From the NCBI GenBank assembly GCA_034401795.1, contig CM067360.1, positions 49,376,573 to 49,440,572 on the forward strand: a stretch of DNA of 64,000 nt. Direction: 5' to 3'. Within the stretch, counting starts at the first letter, position 1. The number at the start of each line of letters is the position of its first letter. Made by a program: the position numbers and the translations under genes. The notes below the pieces were generated by a model that saw only the letters and a list, made by a program, of their open reading frames with translations, ran no database searches and had not been told where the DNA came from. This DNA comes from Chaetoderma sp. LZ-2023a. Its lineage: Eukaryota > Mollusca > Caudofoveata > Chaetodermatida > Chaetodermatidae. Of this stretch, positions 12,901 through 24,900 are shown one piece after another.

Positions 12901-15900
12901 AATTCAAGTAGATAGAGCCAAGGCTCATAGTGTCCATGGTGTGGTACTTCCACGGCATTATTTAATAGTGTTTCTATTGAAGACATTATGTCAGTAGCCT
13001 AGTGGCACTGGGAATCAAGTTTTACCGACCATTACCTTCGTGATACTTCTAACCAGCTTGCCGTCTCAGGCCTCAGAAAATAAATAAATGTAGATGTATA
13101 TATTTGTAATTAGTTTTCCTCCTCTGTTATTTGCAAATATCACATTTGTTGGTAGGGTATCCCTACTATTAGCTGGTACAATTCTCTTCAACCGGTGGGG
13201 AAAGAGATGAGTGCCGCACCCAAGACATCAGAGGTCAGTATATGTGACCATTTAATTTTTTGTCTTAGTGATGGTGTAATTTTTTATTCATTTAATATGG
13301 TGACGGTTAATGTCTCTTAATTGTGGTTCTTTCAGAGAGTTTTTGAAATTGAAGCAATTCTTTTTTTCCAATGTCTAGTAATACTTTCATCAAGTATTAG
13401 AGAACGTGCTAGTCATTTAGAGCAGCGGGCTTTTTTCCCTAACCTTCCTCAGAAAGAGGGGTGTGTGGGGGGGAGCGCATTTGCCTTTTGATCAATCTCT
13501 CTTCATCAGTCGATTATCTGATGCAAAATTCTATTCCTGGTTGTGTTTTCAGACACGATTTCAGATGTTTTAAATCTCTTGAAAATTCAAAGAGCCTAGT
13601 CTTTTCGAGGGTGTGCTGGTTTTCAGGACCTTGCCTCCCTCCCACCAAATTTACTTTCAAATTCCGGTTTTTGTCAAGAGTGTTAGGGAGGTAAGTATGT
13701 TCTCATGATGTGAAATAAGAAAATTTAGCAAATTTCTTTTTCACGAGTGAGATGACATACTTACCTCCCTAACAGGTTCCTGGCCTCTCCACCCCACGGA
13801 GGCCTGTTCCTTCGGTTATTTGAATAGTTGCTTCTATGGCAGCCGATATTTATACCGGAAGTACCAGTATGCGCATGAGCAGTATGTGGGGTCTGTCATG
13901 TGCATGCCTGTGTACATCACCTTCCCATTAGGGGCACCTAACTTTTTATAATTCTAAATATTATTGAACTTAGAGCAGATATACTAGTATATCAAGAGTG
14001 TTAGGGAGGTAAGTAAAATGACATCATAATAGTAAGTAATATGATGTCATAATAGTAAGTAATATGATGTCATAATAGTAAGTAATGATGTCATAATAGT
14101 AAGTAATATGACCTCATAATAGTAAGTAATATGATGTCATAATAGTAAGTAATATGATGTCAATAGTAAGTAATATGGTGTCATATACTAACCAATATGA
14201 TGTCATAATAGTAAGTAATATGATGTCATAATAGTAAGTAATATGATGTCATAATAGTAAGTAATATGATGTCATAATAGTAAGTAATATGATGTCATAT
14301 ACTAACCAATATGATGTAGTAATAGTAAGTTATATGATGTCATATACTAATCAATATGATGTCATAATAGTAAGTAATATGATGTCATAATAGTAAGTAA
14401 TATGATGTCATATACTAACCAATATAATGTTATAATAGTAAGTAATATGATGTCATAATAGTAAATAATATAATGTCATATACTAACCAATATGTTGTCA
14501 TAATAGTAAGTAATATGATGTCATATACTAACCAATATGATGTCATAATAGTAAGTAATACATGTCATATACTAACCAATATGATGTCATAATAGTAAGT
14601 AATATGATGTCATAATAGTAAGTAATATGATGTCATATACTAACCAATATGATGTCATAATAGTAAGTAATATGATGTCATATACTAACCAATATGACAT
14701 CATAATAGTAAGTAATATGATGTCATAATAGTAAGTAATATGATGTCATAATAGTAAGTAATGATGTCATAATAGTAAGTAATGATGTCATAATAGTAAG
14801 TAATATGACATCACATTGTATTATTAATGTGTAATGTCATGTCCAAGCAAGGAATACTTTTTGTAATAAAATGATTCAGTTAGTCAAAGCCATAGACACA
14901 GTAAGATAATGCAAGTCTGTGAAATAGACTAGACCTTGGCTAGACATCATGGGCAAGGCAGAGAATAAAAATTTCAACTACATATTATCAGTACACCTGT
15001 TCTCATGTATTGGAATGCCTTTTCCTCTAGCCTAGGTGACTAATACATATTCAATGTCATATTCCCAATAATATGTACAATCTCGCTATACGTGTCTGTG
15101 CTGAAATGAGTATGTATGTTCAATATAGGAATTATTCCCATGCAAGACAATGTTTATAGGTAAACCACTACCATTATCACTATCTCCATCACCGCCACTA
15201 ACATCTCCACCACCACCAACAACAACACCAGTATAATAACCACCACTTTACAGGCCCTGGATAAATAATTTGAGCAAAGCTCTGTTCAACAGAACTAGAT
15301 AAATGTTCTCTATGGTTAATTAGCTCACCTGGCCAGAATGGCCAAGTGAGCTTATGCCATGGCGACCGCCCGTCTCCGTCCGGCATCCGACCATCAACTT
15401 TTGCTTAAAAACGCTTCTCAGTAACTGCTTAGCAGATTTCAACCTAATTTGTCTGGAAGGATCCTATGGGAGTAGGCTTCAGAACTTATATACAGAATAT
15501 TTATTGGTCCATTTTTTCGTTATCCATCTTGAATTTTCCAAAAAATGGTGGCAAATCGTTTAAGGTACTACTCATTAACTGGTTGAGCAATTTCAACCAG
15601 ACTTGGCTGGAAAGATACTAGGCTGGTAGGTTTAAGAACTTTATTACAGAATTTTGATTGATCAACTTTTCAGGTGGCCATCTTGGATTTTCTGAAAATT
15701 TCTGTAAATCAGTTAAAAGACTGCTCCTTAACCACTTGAATGAGCAAGCAAACTCGGCTGGAAGGACTTTTAAGTGGTATGCTTCCGAGCTTGTATACAG
15801 AATTTTGATTGATCAATTTGTTCAGTGGCCATCTTGAATTTTCCGAAAAAAATGGCTGAAAATCGTTTATAACGTTGCTCCTCATTAACTGCTTTGGCGA

Positions 15901-18900
15901 TTTCAACCAGACTGGCTGGAACACGCTTAGCGCGCTAGGCTTCAGAACTTGTATACAGAATTTTGATAGGTCAATTTTTCCGGCAGCCATCTTGGATTTT
16001 CTGAATATTTTGGGAAATGTGTTAAACGGCTGCTTCTCATTAACCACTTGGCCGATTACCAAACTCAGCAGAAAGAACCCTAAGCCGGTACGTTTCAGAA
16101 AATGTATACAGAATTATGACAGCTTGATTTTGATGGTGGCCATCTTGGATTTTCCGAAAAATGGGAATTTGTATAAAATGCTACTCCTCATTAATCGCTT
16201 GGGCAATTTCAACCAAATTTGGCTGGAAGGATCCTATCATGATAGCCTCTAGAAATGTATTCAGAATTTTGATAGGTCAATGTTTTGGCAGCCATCTCTG
16301 ATTTTCTGAAAGTTTTCCGGAACCATTTAAAAACAGTACTTCAATCAATAGCCCGATTTCAACAAAACTTGGGTGGAACGATCCTATGATGGTAGGCTCC
16401 AACATATTAAACACGAATCTTGATTGGTCAATCTTGTTAGCTAACCTGGCCAGAATGGTCAAGTGAGCTTATGCCATGGCGACCCTCGGGCGTCCGTCCA
16501 TCTGTCCGTCAACTTTTTTCTTTAAACGACTTCTTCTCAAGAACCACTGTGCCGATTTCAATTATATTTGGCAGGAAGTATCCTTAGGGCATAGGGATCC
16601 AAGTTTGTTCAAACAAAGCCGATCGGCCAATTTGGCCGGTGGCCATCTTGTTTTTTGGACCGATTTTAGGAAATGGCTTTAAAAATCGTCTCCAAAACCG
16701 CTTGATGGATCGATTCAAAACTCGCGAAATATCATATAGGGCAAGAGCTGAACCAAGTTTGTTCGAAGGAACTTGATTGGCCAAATGGTTCGACGGCCAT
16801 CTTGGATGACCTAGTTTTCATGAAAACAACTTATTCTGCAGAACCGCTGAACGGATCGGGCTGAAATTTTGGGAATATGATTATGGACTAAGTTTGTTCA
16901 TGGGAAGTTGATAGGTAAAAAACATGGCCGCCGTGGACCAATCAAATTTTAGCGTGTTTGGATGCCATATTCAATTTTTTTTATTTGATGGATTTTGAAG
17001 CCCAAATTAGTTTTCTTAACTCTGCTTACTTGTCAGTCAGCTGTTGTATAGCGATGACACCATCCGTCTTCTGTATGTCCATCCATCCATCTGTCTGTCC
17101 GTCACCAACAATGGTAGCTCATTTTGTTATTTCTTGACGGATTGACACCAATAAATATTTGCAGTCTCACTTTCATAGGGCAAATATAGGTTTGTTCCCA
17201 CCGTCCATTGATTTATCACTATGTCAGATTTTATTGCCAAACTAGATATTAAATTCCAATTAACAGATTAACCTTTCCAATACTGCCGAAATATTTAAGA
17301 TATGTATTATGTGCTCTGACATCTATGCTCTTAAAAATATTTTGAAATGTATTTGATTGAAAGTTGTTGCTGCCTTAGGCAGCAGTGAAAGTTGTTGCTG
17401 CCTAAGGCAGTGAATTAATCAACTCCAGCTCATCCTACCTCTGCTGCTAACTCGGTGATTCAGCCAGATGTGCATGTGTTAAATGGATTGTGTGTTGGTG
17501 GGAAATAACCTGCTATAAAGACCACCTACCTGCCTTTAGAGACCATTTTCTTCAATTGTATTTAAACCTCTAATAACCGTCTGACTGAGTTTTTGCAGAT
17601 GACATATTCCAAAGGTTATATCTCTGAACCTGATAAATATTTTGAAAACAATTGGACTGAGATTTTTGGTAGCTAAGCCGCCAACAACTTTCAGTCGTAT
17701 TGTTTTCAAAATATTCAACAAGTGAAGAGCTTTTGAAAATTGAAATTATTGGCTGCACTGGCTTGCAGGAGTGAGACATTTAAGAAACCAGCTGTAGTTA
17801 GCACTGATATCATCTATTTTTACTTAAACATTGTTCAAAATCACTAATGCAAAAAAACAGTCCAGAGATTGTTGTCAATATCTCGAAAACTAAATCATTT
17901 GACTGAAAGTTATTGGAAATGACACCGATGGATGTAAAACTTAAGTAAGATTAGTTGAAATGCCAATGTTCCAGGTAAGCGATACAGGCCCATTGGGCCT
18001 CTTGTTTTATGGCCATCTTGGATTTTCCAAAAATGACCCATCATGTCTATTTAAATGCAAATGGTTTAAATGCCAATGGTCCAGGTGAGCGCCACATACC
18101 CTTGGGCCTCTTGTTCCTGAGTGGCAGATTGCCTGATTGATATCAGGTAACTATTTAATAGATGTGAATGGGTGAAAATCACAGATGATTTGTCCAGGAA
18201 CAAGCTGTATGAAATGTATAAATATTTCCAAATAACATCCTGTGATATTCGTGAAGCTAACCTTAAGATGTGCGCTGTTATAACAAGAAGTGTAATGAAT
18301 TAATGGTATTATTGTTAGCCTGATACCTGTGTTTATCCATAGGTAGTAGAGAATGGTAATGACTGCTTGACAGGAGCATATATTGACCTCGGTGCAGCAG
18401 CTCAGGAGAGTCGTGCAGCAGAGGTTCAGGACAGTGCTCATACTGACAATGTGGAGGTAAGAATACACGATGAATCTGAGAAAGCAAAATGGATAGAGAT
18501 CAATCTGGATTTTGTCCACAATCCGTCGACCCTTTCAACAGTAGGCTGACGTCATATTCATTATGCCATGAATGACTCAATTTTGTTCATCTTAAACGCT
18601 TAATAGTCTGTCAGGTTGTACAAATATTATGTCTACTATTTAATAAGCATACTGTTGAATGTTTTGAAATTAATTTGACTGGGTGCTGTTTCTGCCATGC
18701 ACCAAGTCAAATTTTTTTCAAAATATTCAACACCTTAGCTGTATAGTTTTCTGGAAATTGAGATTCGGAGAGTACAGGGATCGATCGATCACAACTGGGG
18801 CAATGTGCAGTGTTGCCCACAACATCTGATTTTTGGGGGTCCCAAGGACCCCACACCCTCAGATTTGGGGGTCCCACTGTAAAATCTGGGGGTCCCATGG

Positions 18901-21900
18901 GGTCCTCATATGAAATATGGGGTCCCATGTTTTTTTATTAAAATAAACACAACACATTGATCTAATTATAAAGCACTTTATTAAACATGTTGAAAACAAT
19001 GCCAGTCATTCCAGTGGTAAATTCTCAAAAATATGTATTCTGTGATCTACAATGGTGGCTAAAATTGATCTATTGAAAAGGCCCTTGTATATTTAACTAA
19101 TAACATTTGAACTGCATGTCAAGAAACAATAACTTAAAGCACTGTACTTGTTTGTTGTCTGATAAACCAACCAACCTACATTGACAACCTTGTATGATTA
19201 ACATTTCCAAAGACCACGACATTAGTAATTAGCAAAGACTACTGCATTAATTTTTCTATTAAACCCTAACTTGACTTTGGACAAATTGAAAAATTACGAG
19301 TATCTGGGGCGAGTTTGCTCAAGGACGACTTGACCTACTTCGATATAATGCGCGCGTATTTTTTATAATTTAACTGGAATGACCAAATATAGTGGAATAC
19401 ATAGTTTAAGATTAGACAAAACAATAATTTATCAAAAATAATCTGTATAAATCAGATTAAACTGCGTAATTAGTGAAAATGTATCAGCCAATAACCGAAT
19501 GTGTCTAATTCATAGGGAGTAACTATGTAACGCGATTGCTGATTGGTTGAAGCATAGATAACGCATTAGCGTGTATCCAATAAGGACGCTTGTATCGGGG
19601 AGCTTTGAGCTACACGCTGTTTGGAAAAAAAAAATCAATATTTTAACGCATGCCTACCTGTAAATCGATGATATCGTTGAACATCGCTGCTGGGATGAGC
19701 TTTTTAGTTGAGAAATTGGGAACACCTAACGATCGAGTATTGTTAAACATTATAAACACTAATCCATCAGTCAATCAATCAGCCGCTATTGCTAAATAAA
19801 AGACGGCTTATCGCGCATATTGATACCGTTATTCAAACAGCAGTACAAAGACAGTGCCGCTAATCCGTATATTCCTTCATCCATTTAGATATTTAGATAA
19901 GTAAATAGAAAAAGATATTTTGCCTGTAAGTCGTTGCTGCTTTAGGCAAGTAGGCATGCGCAAATTAATTTCAAAATATTCAGCAGATTAGTGATAACAA
20001 CGTTGTGATCTGTCCAATGTTCTGAGCTGTGAAAGGGTTAAGACGCCCAGTCATGTTTGTATACGCTTGATCAGTTGTATTGGATTCTCAAGCATGAGTT
20101 CCTCTAGAGGGAGATTCCGCTGTTATCCAATCAAATACTGACACATCACACTGACGTTTAGCACAACAGACAGAAACATGGCAGGTATTTTTGCAATTTG
20201 TAGGCCAAACAAGGCGACTAACATCGGGCTTGTAAACTCATTATTTATCAAAAATTAGATCAAATGGAATACTAAGGATGATTTGGGGATTGTGTTTACA
20301 ATTAAACGTGCTGGTTGAATCTGATTTATGGGCATGAACAACTTTGAGTTGTGCAAGAAAACATACAACAAATCATAGTCTTACACAACGCAGTAAGTTC
20401 GTTTTTATTGAACACAATACATATTAGGTATATTTTTTAAAGTAAAAACATTCACAAATAAATATACACACATGATAATATAATCGATAATTAAGCACAT
20501 GCAAAGTTACCAGTTTCCATTACACTTTTTCACTGCGTCCCTCGTGAGTCCTCGGGGACGCTGAGGGTTAATTTTTATGCATCCCTCTGCCATTTTCATG
20601 CGTATATACGCGCAAAAGGACGCATAAGGGCAACACTGGCAACGTGTGAGTGGAGCTTAGCTAGAGATGGATGACATGTATCTAAAGCTGGATTCCTCAA
20701 TTTTACTAAAATTTGGCTAATGTTTAGGTTAGTTGGCACCCAAACATCAAGATCTTGTAGGGGCTAGGGAAAGGAAACCTGGTACAGTTAATAGCATGAA
20801 TGTATTGATGTATTGATAACTTAGGTTTGATGAAATTTTGCTTTCCCGTTGTATGTCAATGTTCCCAAGCCCATATTCCTTCCCACTTTATGCCATATGG
20901 ATGCTTTTTGATGTTTTAGCGGACAAAATTAACCCGTTTTCGTAGGTCATCAAAACAGATGACAGAAAGGGATAATGGAGACTGGTACCCGACTCCAAAT
21001 TTTCTGCAATAGTAATTCAATAGGGAACCGGGTACCAATGAACTGTAGTCGACTACGATCAAGTTCGACTGGGCATAGCAACTGTGCATGATAGTAAACC
21101 AGCAAACTGACTATAGTTAGCGAGTCAAACTTGACCCTGGAATGCTGTTGTATAATTTTCTTTAATTAAGCTTGACAACCGAATCAAAAATTAATAATTA
21201 GTACACCGCCTGAAATTACTAAAGGAATTAAAAGGAATTATGTTCAGTGGTTATTGCCTAACACTGCAACTAAGTATATACTTGGTATTTCACGACAGAC
21301 TCGGGGGGGGGGGGTCTGCAGCGAAAGAAAGAAAATTATATAGCAATTCGACAGAGTAACTAGCTGGTTTTCTCAATGACAAAGGTGTTACCTCGCTATT
21401 CTTAGCTGGTTTACCATAGAGCTTTGTGTTTTGATTAGGACTTAGTGAACACATGCGTGAAGCGATCAAGAAAAAACACAATGGATACATGCGTGAATGG
21501 ATTATAACTGTATTCTTTTACTGCTGAATGATGAGTTTTAAAATCTTAGTCTGCTCAATTTTTTTTCAAATACATCGTAGAAAACCCGAGAAATTTTTTT
21601 TAAGTCGCAATTTTCAATTAAATCGCGAAATCGTGCAAGCCTATATAGCTGGTGTTCATTTTAAAACATATATTGAAGTAAGCTGTAGTGGTCTATGACA
21701 GTGACAACCTTCAGCAACATTGATTCCTAAATATACACCAGAAAGGCCTCTAATTTCTTATTATAAACATTGTGTAAGGCCAGTTTTCATCAAGCAAGTA
21801 ATTTGTTTAGTTAAATTCAACAAAATCTGGGGGAAAAGTCATATTTTAATTTCAAGCATTATCAAACAGGTTCAATTACCATCAATTGATTGAAAAGTAT

Positions 21901-24900
21901 GGCCAATCAGCATTCATGTAAATATGGCATCATTCTCTGACCAAAGTTACAAGATCTGTCGAAACATTGATTCGATAGAAGAGCTCTGATTTTGAATCTA
22001 ATTTGACTGCATGTCATTGCAAGGCTAAGGCATCAATAAATTTTAGTCCAGTTGTTTTCAAAGTCTATCTCTAGCATGTACTGAATGCCATGTATTGCCT
22101 CTATATTTAGATTGATCAAGTGCTGTTATATTCATGCATTATTTCACAAATAGGAGGAATCTGGACCCGCGCTTGCCAGTGATCGTGTGTTTAATGACCT
22201 GAGACAACAGTTGAGTTCTAATCCAGACCTGGTGAAGATGGTGAAAGCTATCTTTCAGTGGGACATTACAAAAGATGGCCAGCAAGCTGTTACATGGAGT
22301 GAGTAGCTGATATTCGTGTGGTACAAGGAAGCCAGTGTGCATTGGCTATCATGTATATTTACTGTTGTGGTATTGTTTAAGTTCTCTGAACTCATAAATT
22401 ATGGCATTAATATAAGGTATATCTGGGCGTAATTTGTTAATTTTTGTGCACTTTAACAAAAAAAACTTTAAAAGTGAGGTCAGCCGTGTTAGTCTGTTAA
22501 TAATAATAACAACAGGATTCTAGGTGGTACCTTTTAAGACAAACCTTTTTTAATAAGCTTACACACATAACTGTGCTTCATCATCTGCATCATCAGCTCA
22601 TCAAAATAAACTACGTCTTCAATGGTTTCGACTGGTCATGAAATCTTATAAAGAATTTCTTATGCCTGATCATTTGGATCGAAATCCGATTTCGATCCAA
22701 CTGATCAAGCATAAGAAATTCTTTAGACGATTTCACGACCAGTCGAAACCTATTCATATACCACGAGAAGTCTGCATTCAGCTATCCTGTATCCCGTACC
22801 TAGATGCTCTATACTGGCTGATGGCAGCAAGCACATCACTAATTCTATGCAGATCCAGCGAAACACTGGTGGATCTGATGAAAGACACTGGGTTAGGAGA
22901 AGATCAACACCCGAGAAAGAGAACCAGGCCTAATGAGAACGACATTGATGAGAACACAGTCTTCCACGAAAATCCTAAGAAGAGACCAACTATTCCAGCT
23001 GAGCTTCAGGGAAGCTATAAGCAATGGAGGAACTCCTCTTGCAAACTAGTCAAAATCCAACTACAAATGGATAAACTAGAACTCTCCATTGCTAGTGGAA
23101 AAGTAATACCCCTTTTACAAATAAACTGCCGGTATGTGCCACCATCTGATGATACCACCATCGAAAAGGAGTGGGAGAAACATATCAAGGAATCTAGTCT
23201 ACACTTGACTGGACAATTTCTAGATTTACTACGAACTCGTGCAACCACGCTCACTGACAGAGTCAAACGAGTGAAAGCAGGATTCAAAGCCGCTGCCGAA
23301 ACTAGTGACGTAGTACTTGAAGCAGAGAGAGCAGTCCGATCCACTATATTGAAAACAAGGGACAGGTCAACTAGCCCGCCAAAGCGCCGACGAACTGAAG
23401 GAGCAACCCAAACCAAACAGAGGACACAGAAGAGAAGGCCGGAGAAGTTGAACAAGCACGAGTTCTGCAACATATGGGACAAAGTGCAGAAGAACGACAA
23501 GAACTTTGATACTTTAAACAAAGTTCTAAATCTGCTGAAACAGTTTGAACGCTAACTGTCATGAACTACATTCAGACAGACAGCAATCACGACTGTCATT
23601 TTTTAAACTAGAAATAAAAATTATGTCAATAAAACATGTCAAAAAAACAAAAAAACCAAAAACCCTGTGAAAGAGAACTCTCTGAGATCTGCTTTGTTAA
23701 AAGACCTTTCTGAGAAACAACTCAGTCAGGATGTTGTACATGTACTATCATTAGGGTTGGGATTCAGTCCCACAGTAATCGAACCAAACATGGGTAGATT
23801 ACATTCTGACCGTAATAAATTATTCAGGAGGCTACGCCTCAAACTACATTTCGAACACCCTCCTTTCCTATGGGGCAAGGATGAAAGCAATGTATCAACG
23901 GTGGACACACCCATACCGCCACACCCACCAGTCTCCACATTCACAGAAAACCTAATCAGAAAATTGAAATCACGCAGCCAATGGACACCACCAGCTGGCA
24001 ATGACCACGTTTTAGACACCTTTATCAAAAAAGTAAAACATGATCTGAATAAAGTAAAACACAGGCGTAATTTCAGATGCAACATCTCCCAGGCTGACAG
24101 AAAGCTAACACAAATGCTAGCAAATGACAAATCCATTGTCATTAAGAAAGCCGATAAAGGACAAGCCACAGTCATACTAAACTCTTATGACTATAATGCT
24201 GAAGCCCTAAAACAACTCAGACACACGCTACTATGAACTCGTGACAGAAAATCTGACCATCAAACACGCTGAAATGGTAGAAACAGCCATCACTGGGCTG
24301 GTTCTGAAAGAGGAGAACACTCGTGACACCGCCTAAGAGTAGACAACCCACGCACACTGTGAGTCTATCTTTTACCAAAAATACACAAAAACACTACACC
24401 CACACCAGGCAGACCAATCATTAGCGGCAATGGCTGCCCTACTGAATACATCAGTAGCTTCATAGATGAACATCTCAAAGTTCATCTCCCGAACATTCCA
24501 TCATACGTCAGGGATACAACTGACTTCATCAATAAACTAGAAACTTTTGGTACGCTACTGCAACACGCTATTCTAGTCACCATACACAAACATCCCACAC
24601 AATGAGGGACTAAAAGCCGCCGCACAACATATCAGAGAATTAGGTATGCCTGGCGACCGTAGACCAAGATCACTCTTGGAGTTGCTATCTAATGTATTAA
24701 GATGTAATAATTTTGAATTTAATGACAAACAATACCTACAAATGGGAGGGACAGCTATGGGCACAAAAGTAGCACCAACATATGCTGTTATCTTCATGGC
24801 CCAACTGGAGAAAAAGCTACTGCTTCATTCTCCCCATAAACCGGCCCTCTACCTCCGATACATCGACGACATATTCATGATCTGGACATCTGGCCAACAA

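Larger units (their letters stand above)
15315..18115 (+). repeat. Dispersed lophotrochozoan-type repeat D1 (TAGCTCACCTGG ... GGGCCTCTTGTT)
   Basis: Starts with the hairpin GCTCACCTGGCC-AGAAT-GGCCAAGTGAGC at about 15323-15351, continues with the phrase TTATGCCATGGCGACC, then a chain of degenerate repeats with GGCCATCTTGGATTTTC, and ends GGGCCTCTTGTT at 18104-18115. I recognise this type from mollusc genomes but cannot assign it to a transposon superfamily. It is split by a second copy at 16436-18006. Confidence 0.7.

Noticed and set aside
15709-16252. Open frames on both strands with recurring peptide phrases
   Set aside because: They follow from a tandem repeat whose period (about 153 bp) is divisible by three. 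Frames shift between units and no protein family is recognisable.
22560-22640. Possible hammerhead ribozyme (CTGATGA on the - strand) at the Penelope-like 5' end
   Set aside because: CTGATGA is present, but no properly spaced GAAA core or closing stems could be placed around it.
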